From positions 90,044,245-90,108,244 of the forward strand of contig NC_134461.1 in NCBI RefSeq assembly GCF_047948215.1: 64,000 bases of DNA, written 5' to 3'. This DNA is from Lycorma delicatula. Its lineage: Eukaryota > Arthropoda > Insecta > Hemiptera > Fulgoridae. Under the pieces are notes generated by a model that was not told the origin of the DNA, ran no database searches, and worked only from the letters and a program-made list of their open reading frames with translations. This document shows positions 1-11,842 of this stretch, piece after piece. Position numbers and translations under genes: made by a program. Position 1 is the stretch's first letter. The number at the start of each line of letters is the position of its first letter.

Positions 1-65
1 AAATTTTTATTTTAACTTCTTGACAAATGTTTCTTTTAAAATTCAGGATTTTTTCTTTTCTACAG

Positions 66-162
66 AAGTGCTACCTGATGATGCCGATACCTCTGAAAAC
101 ATATTATCATTGAAAGAAATAATCAATAAAATAAGAATGTCTTTCTTGTACTTCATTCTTAG
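66..162 (+). CDS. candidate exon of an unidentified upstream gene
   Basis: A short open stretch follows a good acceptor (pyrimidine-rich run ending TCTACAG at 56-65). It reads about 32 codons of ordinary composition (EVLPDDADTSENILSLKEII...). It either ends at the TGA at 164-166 or stops at a possible donor AG|GTGAAT at 162/163. It does not resemble any regucalcin exon, and its position is not explained by copy A, whose preceding exon should be a family-conserved one. I do not recognise the protein. It could be the last or an internal exon of a gene lying mostly outside the window, or a chance open frame in AT-rich DNA. Confidence 0.25.
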
Positions 163-166
163 GTGA

Positions 167-708
167 ATACATTATTGGTCTCGTTAAATAAAAAAATTAA
201 TTGTATTAATAATACAGTTTTTAATAAAACAACCAATTCTTGCCTAATTTTATTTAATCTTTTAATCAATTTCTTTGTCTGTTAACTTAACTTTTTTAAC
301 AGAACTCTTTATCATTAGATGAAAAATTGAGATGAAAATTGATACAAAACTAGAACAAGACCAGTAACCGGATAAAAATTTTATATACGTATGTATATGC
401 ATATATAAATTTACATAGTATATATTTTATACAATGAAAAAAAATAATAATAATAATAGTAAATACATCCACTAAGTATTCCATAGAGATCTGAAATAGA
501 TTTAGAATTAAATTTAAGTTGGTAATATAAGTCACATCATTGTACAGTTATAATAATAGTCCTTGCCCATTAAGCTTACTGACATTTGGTAAAAAAATAG
601 TTGTATTTAAACAAAAAACATGCTGTAATTATTATTTACAACATAACTCTTATAATTATAATAGAAGTATTAAATTTGATTTAATGTATGTTCTTATTAA
701 AAATACAG
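167..708. other. non-coding stretch before the first regucalcin exon seen
   Basis: AT-rich sequence that is most simply the end of intron 3 of regucalcin copy A. No family exon (the TMG...SGKI exon) is visible here, so exons 1-3 of copy A must lie upstream of the window. Confidence 0.6.
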
Positions 709-2361
709 CAAATGGAAAGACATTGTTTAATTTGAAGGACCATGACCTTCCTGAGTTACCAGATGGGATGACAATTGATGAACAGGGAGATTTATATGTT
801 GCTTACTTCAATGGATCACAAGTAAGTTGATTATTAAAAATAACATTACAAATACAAATTTTATTAAATTCAAGAATATCAGACTTACAAGGAAATAACT
901 ACTATATATTATTGCTCCACATATCTCCTGCATACTATGTCACTCACTACCTGATGCCTTCTCACATCCTTAATAAATACTGCAGTTTAAACAAGAAAAA
1001 TTAAGACTATATCAATGAAATCTCTGTTGTCATTTACAAAAAGTATAAGTCATGTACAAAAACTTTATACAATTAGACTTTTTCTGACATGAAATCGATC
1101 GACATCACATATTGAACAATAACATCAATTAGTTGATGGTATTGCACAAATTAGCATCAAAGTATCTTTATTTTGGCACAGATCTAATATTATTTAATTT
1201 TAAATCAGTTTTGTAGTCATTTCTTTACAATGGAATACATATGGGTCAATTTGAGAATCTTTTCCTTTCATTGAATCTTCAATGATATCTTTGGTTTAAA
1301 ATAAATAATATTGCAGAAATAATTTCCCATTCAAAATTTGTAAAAAATATTATAGTTAACCAGATTTTATTAACTAAACTTTAATTTTACAAAATAAATG
1401 TTTTGAAGTTCATTCTCAGAGAAAAACTCATAAATAAACAAAATTATTTAAAGAATGAATTCTGAACTGTCACTTAAACTCCATGTACAGAGTGTATATG
1501 ACAACTACAACATGGCACAGGAAAATGAGGGTTAGTTAATACTCTAGTGGTCATTCATATTCATTCATTCATTCATATTTTACTAGAATTGATATTAATA
1601 ACACATCTTGACCTCAACTACTTTCATTAACCTAATACAAGATTAAGAATTTCCAAAAAATATTTTTATCACCTTTAATTATAAATTTTGTGCTTCGCCT
1701 CTTGTTCTCTGAGATTGGTTTTTTCTGAAATATGTCCTATTGAGAAAGAACAGTTACAAAACAACTTCATTTGCTTTCATCATTCAAAAAAAAATATAAA
1801 TATATATATATATATATAAACTCAAGTAAAGATTAAAAAAGACAATAAACAAAAGGATAGAAAATACTTGTACAATAAAAATGTTGTAGTTGAGTAATGA
1901 TGTAGATTTTAAGTAAAGTGAAGATATCTAATTTTTTTTTTATAAACTGTTCAGACTTTATTTTGAGGCAAAATTCAATATTTTCTTTCCAAAACCAAGA
2001 AGCAGATAAACAGGGCTATACCAAAAATTACAAATTGCTTTAATTGGATTATATTATAAGAAACCCTTAAATTATGAAATAAAATTATTGAATTAAAATC
2101 TTTTTCATCGAATATTTTTTGTTTCAGATATTAAAAATTGATCCAGAAACTGGTAAATTAATTTCTAAAATAGATCTACCAATAGCACAAATAACATCAG
2201 TAGCATTTGGAGGTGCAAATTTGGATGAACTTTATGTAACATCAGCAAATATTAATGAGAAAACCTTTCAAGCAAAGGAAGTCAATGGAATAAATGGGTG
2301 TTTACTTAAAGTCACAAATCTTGGCGTTAAAGGCGTACCAATGTTTAATTTTAAATTGTAA
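709..2361 (+). CDS. regucalcin / SMP-30 family protein, copy A (3' part, exons 4 and 5)
   Basis: Two exons of a regucalcin (SMP-30/gluconolactonase/LRE-like six-bladed beta-propeller) gene. Exon 4 is 709-821 (acceptor TACAG, donor GTAAGT) and exon 5 is 2128-2361 (acceptor TTTCAG, TAA stop). Exon 4 enters in phase 1 and exits in phase 0, exactly as in the two complete copies here. Exon 4 carries LPDGMTID, whose Asp matches the metal ligand D204 of human regucalcin, and the family motif YVAxFNG. Exon 5 carries GGANLDELYVTSA and LGVKGVPMF, the conserved C-terminal motifs. Exon 4 is about 65% identical to copy B over 37 residues, and exon 5 is closer still, so A and B are recent duplicates. Exons 1-3 are outside the window, so start, full length and integrity cannot be judged. 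Family role: cytosolic Ca/Zn-dependent sugar-lactone hydrolase or calcium-binding protein; insect relatives include the anterior fat body protein and luciferin-regenerating enzyme. Confidence 0.9.
822..2127 (+). other. intron 4 of regucalcin copy A
   Basis: A 1306-bp intron bounded by GTAAGT and TTTCAG. It is AT-rich with a short TA run near 1799-1818. I recognise no repeat family or gene in it. Confidence 0.85.
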
Positions 2362-2441
2362 CTATTTTTTTTTTTAACACAGAAGTAAATTTTGTTGTGA
2401 TATTAATTATAAAAATCAATTCATGTAATAATGAACATATA

Positions 2442-2447
2442 AATAAA
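2442..2447 (+). terminator. polyadenylation signal AATAAA, copy A
   Basis: AATAAA about 80 bases after the TAA stop of copy A. AATAAA is common by chance in such AT-rich DNA. Confidence 0.4.
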
Positions 2448-4000
2448 TAGTTATACTAAATGATTATTGGGATAAATTATAAACAAGATTGTGATCAGAA
2501 ACCATTCACAAAAATTTTTAATTGGATGGCCATTTCAATTGATGTTACTGTTGAATTGATATTAATAGTAAGTGGCCACCTCTAGTTCATAAATAAATAA
2601 ATGAAAAAATAAAAAATATTAATTGAAAAATTAAAAAAAACTTACAAAACTCTATATAATGAGTATTTTTACAATGTTTATTGAATAAAAGTAAAAAATA
2701 TAAATGACTATTGCTGTTTTCTCACTTGCATTAGAAAATTTAGATATAGCTTAAAAACATCTAAACCACTGAAACCTCAGATTCCAACTTCTCACCATAA
2801 CTTAATACACATCTTTTATATACCTTCAGTAGATAAAACTTATCTCTAGAAAGATAAAGAACTTAAACCAATACAGAGGGATATCTCACTATGAACAAGC
2901 TATAAGGGATCTGATAACCAATTAATGTTCTTATGATTGAAAACCTTTACGAAAAGATCTTTGCAATTCAACAACTGGACAGAATTTTAAACGCCTAAAT
3001 ATGAGATACTAGCTGAAGCCTCTATGATATGTTAACCAACTTAAGTGTTCTGGATTTAGATAGATCAGATATGTAATACCATCCATGCCAGGAATAGTAT
3101 TGTCAGTCTTTAATCGCTGGATAACTGACATTTCTTTGAAGGTAAATGACATCCAACCAACAGAGATATCATTTCACTTCAGCTCTAGCTGGAATTAATG
3201 CAGGTAATAGATTGTCAATGAACTCTTTCACTAGTAAAAAGGTTTTTCAAATAAAGAATTTCTGATAATATAAACCACTAAAATATACATCTAAAGTTCT
3301 TAAAGAAGATTGAAAAAATCTTTTTTAGGTTAGTAAAAGTATTCATAGAAGGTTAATTTGGGTTCACTTATAATCTACGTGCATTTTCAAAGGCTTCATA
3401 ACAATTCTGTTAGTTATTTCAATTCATAAAACTATTTAAATGCACATAATCCAAATTCTGGAACTAGCATAAAAATTAATCAATTTATGGTAAATACTAC
3501 TAAAACATTACATAGAAGAATCGTTTCCTTACATAACATTTAGAGTATTAGACAACTCAAAGAAGAGAAGATAGTAAAGTATGATCTTTCAGAGATAAAC
3601 ATTTTAAGAAGTCTGAAGAATAGGTTGGTAAGAAAGACAAGAAAAGTCGAGTATCTGATCCTGTAGTAATAGAAGACCTAGGGTGTACAGCACTGTAGAA
3701 GAAAACTGATCAGTTAAAATTAAAATTGTATCACTACTCACAGAGAATGCTAAGTCAAAGAGTAGCCAAAAAAGTTTTTTATTTAAAATAAGAAGGAAGC
3801 TCTAGGATAAGTAGATAAATAAATCATTCATTGCTTCTCTTTTCTCTTAAATTTCTCTTATACTTATAATTTTAACAAAAAAAAATCTGTTTAACAAGTA
3901 GCTTATCCTGTGGTATCCATATATCAAGGTGTTATGAAATCCAATACAGCGACCTTAAATTAAACAAATATAAAGAAAAAAAAAGCGGAAAGGTATCCAG
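2448..4000. other. intergenic, no recognised feature
   Basis: AT-rich sequence after copy A. I see no open frame with coding character and no family repeat. Confidence 0.5.
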
Positions 4001-6450
4001 GAAACCTTTTCATCTTTTTCCACTCTGTATTTCTCATAAAACTATTCTTTGCCATATTGCCCCTCTGCATTACCTTCTGAATTATTTATTCATTTCAGCT
4101 GCACTCCAGTCTCTCTTTGCTTCTCTTCAGAATCCACAGATTCAATCTAGTGTTTTGTTGATCCATCTCTCCCCTCCCCAATGTTCTAGCCATATATTCT
4201 GTCAAGTTCCATTTTCTTTCTAATATTAATTTTCCTGTGTTTCTATATTAATCTCATTTATGATCTATAACTTAGACTTTCTTTTCTTCCTTGTCACGCT
4301 TAATATAATCCTTTCCATCATTCATACTCTCTTTCTAATTTTCCTGATTATAGCATTGATAGCATTGAGTTCATAGCATTGATAGCATTCATGTTTACAT
4401 TCGTAAATAATTACTGGGATGACACACTTATAAAACAGATTTTTTTATAGAAATTCTGCTTTATGTAAATAGAAGATCTTTATTGATGGTATGTCACCCT
4501 GTCTCATGCCCTTTTCACTTTCATTTTATCATTTTCCTTTTTTAAAGTGAATTTTAATAAAAAAATTATGTATATAAAATGTATTTTTATATACATAATT
4601 GTTTTTTCTGGATATTTGTTTTCCACAGCTAAGCTTTAAAAAATTCTAACTATTACCCTCATCATTATCCTTTGAATATGTTTTTTAAGTCAATGAACTG
4701 AAAGTTCGATTTCTCTTACATCAATCCTGGTAAGATGATGATGCTGTGGAGAGATGCCTTATTAGTTGTTACTGACGTAAAAAAAGTACTAATCAGAGGA
4801 AAGGAAATTATTTTTTGATAGTTTCTTATATTATTTTGATTAACCTTTTTTAAATATTAAAATTATTTTTTCTTTCAGAACTAAATTTGTATATCTTTTC
4901 TGGTTTTCAGACATAAATAAGAAAGCTGCAGAGCACTCTGGGCATTGTTCTACCTTTTATTTTTTCATTGAAAATCTCATTTAGTTCTCTTGCTTTTCTT
5001 TCTTTCAGGTTTTTCATCAGATATGGATATTTGTCTTCTAATACTGACTATCATTCAACTGGGAAAGTCTCTCCACTATCTGTTTCACATTTGTGACTCA
5101 CTATTTCTATTTTCATTCTAATACAGTTCCCAATGGAAATTACAAATTGCCTTCACTATTTCTTTAGTAATCCTTTCTTCTTTGCAATCATTATTTTTTT
5201 ATTGAAATCCTATTGTAAATGCCTATCTGGTGTTATCACCTACAGTATTTTATACTTCTCCCTATTTATCTAACACTTTCTTTGATTACCTTAACTAGTA
5301 CAATATTTCTTTTTATTTCGATTTAATTTTGCATAATTCAATTTTTCCTTTCCCTATTCTTTTTAATTTTCTTCTCTTTTCCACCATCTTTTTAAGTTCC
5401 TTCAGGACGTTGCCTAAGTTTTCATTCTTTCTTTTTACTAACTAAATTACTCATATTTTTTATGATTTAAGTTAATTTTAGCATTAGCTGTAAATCCGCC
5501 TATTACATTTTTTTCTCCTTTAAGATTAACTCCCAGGTTCCTTCATAATTTTTGCTTTTTACTATTTCTGTTCATTGTCTTTTAAAGAATCTAACTGATT
5601 AAATCTATTAAATTTATTTCAATTTACTTATTCATTTGGTACAATTAATCATATAGCCAATAATCGATTCCCGTAATCTTTCTTCAATTTTGTTTTAATT
5701 CGCTTTCTATATTGAGAGACTCTCTACAAGTTATTTCTTCTAGACTTCTCCCAAGTGTTTTCCATAGTAATTATAGTTTTACTACTTTACCTTCCTTTAA
5801 TCCCTTGACAGTTGGTGAATTCTGTCATTGCGATCTTTTGGTGTTCTCTTAAATCAGTTTAATTCCTCTAAATTATGGGAGCAATCATCAATCATTAACT
5901 TATTATTTTTCTTAATTACTTTATCCTTTTGTTTTTACATTCAATGAAAATTGAAATAATTCCTTTCTATTTGTTCATGTCTTCACTTAAGATCATCCTC
6001 TATTTTAATGTCATTATAATTTTTCTTCTTGATCAGTATGTATTTATTTCTTATCATTTTATTTCTTAAATAAGTTGTTATAAATGACACTTTGAGCCAT
6101 TTTCTTTGGTTGAATTTATTTATATTATATTATCTATGTCATCTTTCCTTATATCTATTATTAAATAGATTTGAATAGCAATAATTTATAGTTATCTCTA
6201 TTTAAAGAAAGTATTATAATATTTTTATTTCTTAAATGAAATGCAGTCTTATCTTTTCTAAATTTACTTGAGTTTTGATTTCGTTAGTCTCCTGTTTTAG
6301 AGATATAAGGTAATTTATCAGTAAGTTCTTACTGATTTATCTATTTTAGTATCTCTTACTTATTGCATTTATTTATTTTTTTCTAATAATTGATTTAATT
6401 TTTCCTATACTATAATTTTTTATAAATTATTATATTAAAAAAATTCAAAA
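4000..6450 (-). mobile_element. decayed LINE, minus strand (RT motif remnant)
   Basis: The plus strand is strikingly pyrimidine-rich for about 2.4 kb, as expected of the template strand of an A-rich LINE. Read on the minus strand near 4480-4530 there is EKGMRQGDIPSIKIFY, which matches reverse transcriptase block 5 (xxGVRQGDPLSPxLF). Around 5380-5430 the minus strand reads an open Lys/Glu-rich helix (LKELKKMVEKRRKLK), typical of the EN-RT linker in LINEs. No long frame survives, so the copy is dead. The outer limits are set by base composition only. Confidence 0.4.
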
Positions 6451-8650
6451 TTTGAGTATTTATGAAGATAGGAAACTTAGATCAAAACTGTTATCTACTA
6501 ATTATGTAAGTAGAAATGATAACTTGACAATCCGGTAAACAAGACAATAAAATAAATAATTGATTTATAATTGCAAAAACAGGTTTTATTTTCTTCTTCT
6601 CTCCCTTTCAACTTTGTTTTAATATTGACTGTCCCCTCTGATGTTTAGTTGCATAAATGGCCTTCCCTTCTAATAAAATCTTTACTGTAAAAATTTAATT
6701 TTGGTAAAGCATAACATTAGATTCTTAAAAATCTCAATAAAGAACAATATATTACTGATTGCTTTTGTAAAGTCCAAGAACTCGATTATTATATACATCC
6801 AGAAATCAGTATGTAATATATATATATATATATATAGACGAAACAAAGGCAAAATTTCTCTTTATGAACACTATATAACACCTGAACCTAAAAGAATTTT
6901 TTTTCTTAGAATAAAGATGGAAAAAGGTTTTAAAAAGAAATGGTAAGAGACTGAATTAAATGATGTCTTTTGATCAGCAGCCTGATCCAGTAATAATTAG
7001 ATAAAAAGAAAGGGTGATGATGTTGACTGGTGAAATTTTCTCAGAATCAGCCATATTGGATTTTACCAACATATTAATGTTAATATTAATCTATTATCAA
7101 AATTCACCATGCTACGGATTTGTTTCTTTTCCAATGTCTATTCAAAGTATTGTAGTATTAGATAATTACTTGTACATTGATCATCTAATGCTTGTTATTT
7201 ACAAATTATATAAAGCGTGTAAAGCATATTAATAATCACTGGAATCAGTAAGTGTTGATATAATCTAAAGAAGAATTTTATGTGTAGGTAAAAATAATAA
7301 GATCAAATTCTTTACATATATCATCTAATGTTTGTGTAATTGTTAATTTTGTAATGTAAAAGTAATGAAGTTTTTATAAAACTAAGTAATATGTTTATAC
7401 TGACTTAGGATGTTCTTCCAATGAATGTAAAGAATTTGTAAAAATGCATGTTACTATCAATCAGAGCTCACCCTTCACTTGCACTTCCCATTTGGCCAGA
7501 GGACCCCGACCCCCTGGACACCCTATATTCATTAAGCTCATGCTTGTGAGAATAATAATGATAAAATAAAAATTAATGCTTCTTCAGTTTATAAAAACTA
7601 TCAGTATATAGTAATTTCTTCAGAACAACAATTTGGTCAGTACAGGACCCAAAATTTTCAGTGATCTCAAGAATGTGAGTTTCCAGTAGTTATAGGTGGT
7701 TACTTGTCCTTCGTAGGATAAAAATGTATTTTGCTTGGTTCTTTGCGTTACCAAACATATACCACTAGGAAGTGACTGTATTTCGTTTTTTTTTGTTTTT
7801 TTTTTTTAATTAATGTTTTTTAGTCAAGAAACCGGAGGTAGGTGCAGCTAGTCACATTGAACATACAGTAACAGTGGCAGTGGCTGTGTTGGTTAAGTTG
7901 TCACACGCATTACACACCTTAAAAAATTGAAATTCAAAAAACACTAAAAATAGTTTTTAGATACTTATCTGAAGAATATCTGCAAGCCCAAATCTAGTGA
8001 ATATCTCGGTTAGTATAGGTGGAAATGGGGAAAATTATTCAGTTTTTTTATCTTTTTTTATAACTTTCAAGGTCAAATTTCAAAAAATTTAGGAATTGTT
8101 TTTTAGATATTCATTTGAAGATTACACACACCAAAATTAAGTTTATATCTTCATTTGTTACCAGAAATTAAAAATAATAATAAAATTGAATGTTACCCCA
8201 TTTTAATCCTTTATACTCGGAATTTCAAAAAATCCTTTCTTAGTGTGCACTTACACCATAAGAAAAACGAGTGTACAAATTTTCATCAATTTATCTTCAG
8301 TAGTTTTTAATGGGCATTAATTATGAGTCAGTAAGGAAATCTTGTTTTATAGATACTAATTTGATAAAAATTTCGTCCAATATCTTTAATTTTACCTTTA
8401 GAACTATACCTTTATTTTCATTTACAAAATACTTTCATTTATCACAGAAAGACACGTAATTCAAGGATCCTGGTTATTCTGGACCTTGTGTAACATACAT
8501 GTTGAAGATATACTAACAGAAAATTGAAAATTTTGGGAATGAATATGAAGTAAAAATTATAATACCGATGGCTAAGGAAGAGACTGGCAAAAAGAAACAA
8601 TTGTTATGTAGCAAGATGGAATTAGACTTATGGAGAGAGCTTCTAAAGTG
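6451..8650. other. intergenic, no recognised gene
   Basis: AT-rich sequence with a TA run at about 6817-6835. A short GC-richer piece at about 7465-7530 (CCCGACCCCCTGGACACCC) stands out from its surroundings and may be a repeat fragment that I cannot name. The small open frames here have no coding character. Confidence 0.5.
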
Positions 8651-8654
8651 AACT

Positions 8655-8840
8655 TTTGTATGAAGTGAAACATGGATACTAGATTAAATGGATAGACACA
8701 GTGAAAAATGGAGTAATAAGAAAAGTGGACAAGAATAAAAATTTAATGTACTCGCACAACAACTTACAGAAAAGCTAATTTTGTAAAGCATATGAGAAAA
8801 GGATTGATAAAATAAGTTAATTTAATAAAAAATGCAGAAA
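8655..8840 (+). pseudogene. RTE-like LINE reverse transcriptase C-terminal relic
   Basis: One plus frame reads IKWIDTVKNGVIRKVDKNKNLM, then after a shift RKANFVKHMRKGLIK. This matches the region after the RT domain of RTE/BovB-type elements, where 'WxDxVxNEEVLRRV' is followed by 'RKxxFVGHMxRKDGL'. Stops and a frameshift break it. It is probably the 3' end of an old copy of the same broad group as the relic at 15.9-16.4 kb. Confidence 0.45.
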
Positions 8841-8978
8841 GGCAGAAAAAAGTACACTTTCTTTTATACACAGTAACGCACATGATCCTCAAAACCAAAT
8901 GTGAAATTAAATCGGAGTTTAAGAAAAGATTTGATATCTAAAAAATCGCAAATGCCTCAGTTCAGAGCACTAACATTA

Positions 8979-9247
8979 TTATTTCAAATGTATATTTGTG
9001 TTCAAGTTACATTTATGTTTGTGTACTCTTATCATAACCACAACTGGGCGGAAAATGTATGTTTTTCCAAGAAGTGAGTTCAGTGTGTAGTTATCACCAT
9101 AAACAGTAATAACGCCTTCTACGAATTGACAATGGGTCTTCAATAAACTTAATAGTGCATTCCCCACTACGCTCAAAGTTCCCTCCATTACCGTCTCCTC
9201 AAGGCCATTACTTAGTATCAAACGTTCATTTCTCAAGTTCGGGATCA
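8979..9247 (-). CDS. unrecognised open frame, candidate exon or relic
   Basis: On the minus strand an acceptor-like sequence (CTTGTTGTCCTTTGTACTGAACAG) is followed directly by ATG and about 75 codons of non-repetitive, coding-like sequence (MIPNLRNERLILSNGLEETV..., GTLSVVGNALLSLLKTHCQF...). The last 15 codons of the frame are low-complexity Lys/Asn/His and probably non-coding; no convincing donor ends the good part. I do not recognise the family. It may be an exon of a minus-strand gene, a retrocopy fragment, or part of a transposon. Confidence 0.3.
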
Positions 9248-9914
9248 TCTGTTCAGTACAAAGGACAACAAGCGATTATAATATTACATAACGTTTCTAT
9301 TTACATAGTAAATATTTAGAGAGATCAGCCGCCTTTACAAGGTATTTAGATAATTTTATTACAACATATCATTTTCATTATTATTAACTGATTTCAAAAA
9401 ATATCATGCACGATTTTTATACTTGTAAATCTCCATCTTTCTCATTCGTATGTAATCAGTTTGTAATTTCTTTTCTTTTTTTTGTTTTATTTATTTGTGT
9501 TAGTAATCGAAGGATTTTTTGTTTTATTTCTATATATTTACAAACTTTAATTTGAAGTCCTCACATACGGTCCGTCTGATACGTTTAAAATCTCAAATAT
9601 TGTTGTGGAACTGTTGCAGAAGTACATAAGAATTTTAAACCAAAATGTTTTTTAACTGACTTCAAAAGTATTATATATAGTGCTTCATCAGAACGTTTAT
9701 TTGAAAATTTAGATTAAAAAAAAAGCAGCTAAAATGAAGTATTAAAATTAAGATATCATTTCAGTCACCCAACATTCTGTTACGTCTTTTAACATGCAGA
9801 AAGTCAGATAAACAAAATATTAACATGAGGAAAAAAGTAATTTTTTTTTATATTTTTATTTATAATCGCATCAGTAAGTAAAGTTATTACCCACTTATCA
9901 GTGTAATGATACAG

Positions 9915-10127
9915 TACCGGTAAGTGTGTAGTCTTGAATAATCTCAGGCCGATCATTCCTGAGACGTGTGGTTAATTGAAACCCAACCACAAAGAACACC
10001 AGTATCCACCATCTAGTTATCAAATCTTAATAAAAGCGACTACCTTTATTAGGATTTGAACCTGAGAACTTCCACTTCAAAATCAGATGATTTACGACGA
10101 CGAGTTTACCACTCGACCAACCCGGTA
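9915..10127 (-). mobile_element. tRNA-derived SINE, family 1 (partial copy)
   Basis: Reverse-oriented copy of the SINE seen complete at 14921-15209. Shared blocks are the core TGTGGTTAATTGAAACCCAAC (about 9967-9987) and the tRNA-like head, with GGATTTGAACCTGAGAAC (rc B box, 10050-10067) and CCACTCGACCAACCCGG at its end (10110-10126). The 3' tail half is missing or diverged. No target duplication is visible. Confidence 0.7.
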
Positions 10128-10361
10128 AATTTAAAAAAAAAAAGAAAAGTTATTGATAAAAAATAATAGCAGAAAATGAACCATGGATAGATTACTTATT
10201 CTAATTCGTTTAAGTACATTTTTATTAACAATTTTAATCCATTTATAATATTAAATTAGTTTTTATTTTTTTAATTTATTTTAAATGTCAATATAAAATT
10301 AACTATTATCCTGATACTAAAGTATCCTGTGCTACATAATAGAACAATTATTTATTAAATA

Positions 10362-11085
10362 ACTAGCAGACCCGGCAATGCTTCGCTGTTGCTAGATTTG
10401 AATATATATATATATATATAGATTAAATGAACACAATTGAAAGTTTCATAAAATATTAACAAAATGAACATTTACGGAACTTCACAAAATTTAACCTCTT
10501 TCCCTTTTACCCGTTTTCCTTTTTCCGGTTTCCGTTTTCCCATTTTCGTTTTCATCATATTCCCCATTTCCCGTTCCTTTCACCATTTCCCCCTTTCCAC
10601 CTCCTTTCCCAATTTCGCTTTCCCTTATTTCCCTTCCCCCTTCTCTTTCTTTATTTCCTTTTTCCTTTTCATCGTTTCCCCTTTTTTCTTTTTCCATTTT
10701 CCTCTTCTTCCTTTTTACCTTTAATGTTCGATTTTTCCTTTTTCCGATTTTTACCTTTCTTCTTTTTTCCCCGCGATTAAATTGGGCCAGTAGTTTTTTA
10801 GTCTGTAGCGGACACACATATCGAAAACATTGAAATGGAATCGTAAAATATTTACTATACCGTGTGTTGCTTTTACGTCCAACAGATAGCGCTGTTTTTT
10901 TGTTTTTTTTTTTCAAAAAAAGCATGTTTTTTACCTGTCACAGGTGTGACATCTTAGATACATAAAAACACGCGCGTATTCGAATGCAACGATGTGTCAA
11001 AATTTCAAAGCAATCGGTGAAGAACTTTCGGAGATTTAAGATTTTGAACAAACGTACATTTACATTTTTATTTATGTAGATAAAA
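10362..11085 (+). mobile_element. interspersed repeat with 5' hairpin and CT-rich tract, copy 1
   Basis: It starts ACTAGCAGACCCGGCAATGC and is followed within 30 bases by the complementary TTGCTAG, giving a small 5' hairpin. A TA run lies at 10400-10420. A block shared with the copy at 25022 follows (AAATGAACACAATTGAAAGT and GGAACTTCACAAAATTTAACC), then about 250 bases of almost pure pyrimidine (10495-10765). The 3' part contains CAAAGCAATCGGTGAAGAAC and ends near GTAGATAAAATGTTTA, an end also seen in the second copy. The open frames over the CT tract are compositional and not genes. The class is uncertain (non-autonomous retroposon or Helitron-like). Confidence 0.55.
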
Positions 11086-11460
11086 TGTTTAATATAAATT
11101 TTAATCATTTAAATTATTTTCGATTCTTTTTTATTACGTGTCTTTTTGTTGAAGGGCTGGTTTATCCTATAATATATTAGAGGGGTACGCATACTTTAAA
11201 TAAAACTAAAAACTTTTAATTATTTTAAAAAAGAAATCAATTTAAAAGTAACTTTAATAGTAAAAAATTAAAAAAATCTCATGTGGACACCATATGACTT
11301 CCTTGTACCAAATGACAAATACATATTCTTTTTTACAATCAGAGGTTAATTAATAAATCAATATTTTTAAATTAAAAGAAAAAAAAGAAAAGGGAAACGA
11401 AGTCAGATTCGAACCGATGTCCCTTCCCCTCGTACGATCCAAATATTTCATTAATTAAAA
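11086..11460. other. intergenic, no recognised feature
   Basis: AT-rich. A piece at 11400-11445 (GATTCGAACCGATGTCCC) vaguely resembles a reversed tRNA-like B box but is too short to assign. Confidence 0.4.
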
Positions 11461-11842
11461 TTTTATTTGGTTATAATTCTGGAACCAAAGAAAATAATTA
11501 CCACCTATGATAGATATATCGTTGAAAAGCTCTCAATGAGGGCTGATTACTGCAGTTAAGAAAAAGTACAAAATCCAATTTTTTTGGATTTTGAGCTTCT
11601 TTGAACACTTTTGGTCCAGTCGATTACAATCAAAAGGGGAGGGGCACAAATAGATGTCACAACAGTCCTAAATACAAAATTTCAACATTCTATGGCTAAT
11701 CGTTTTTGAGTTATAGGAGATACATATGTACAGATGTCACGCCGAAACTAGTCAAAATGGATTCAGAGGTAGTCAAAATGGATATTTCGGTTGAATTCGA
11801 AAACCGAAACAATCAATACTTCCTTTACTTAGGAAGTAAAAA
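11461..11842 (+). repeat. interspersed repeat ending in a hairpin
   Basis: A moderately GC-richer block between AT-rich flanks. It contains GAAACTAGTCAAAATGG and, 18 bases later, a second GTCAAAATGGAT. It ends with TACTTCCTTTACTTAGGAAGTA, a perfect 8-bp stem with a 6-base loop (about 11818-11839). The layout suggests the 3' end of a non-LTR or non-autonomous element; I recall similar ends in insect genomes but cannot name the family. Confidence 0.4.

Noticed and set aside
2119..2127. A start codon just upstream of copy A exon 5
   Set aside because: The bases are TTG inside the acceptor's pyrimidine tract; the exon begins at 2128 after TTTCAG, as in copies B and C.
10464..10925. Open frames of 86 and 144 codons (Phe-Pro rich on plus, Lys-Glu-Gly rich on minus)
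   Set aside because: They run along the CT-rich tract of a repeat; low complexity keeps both strands free of stops.
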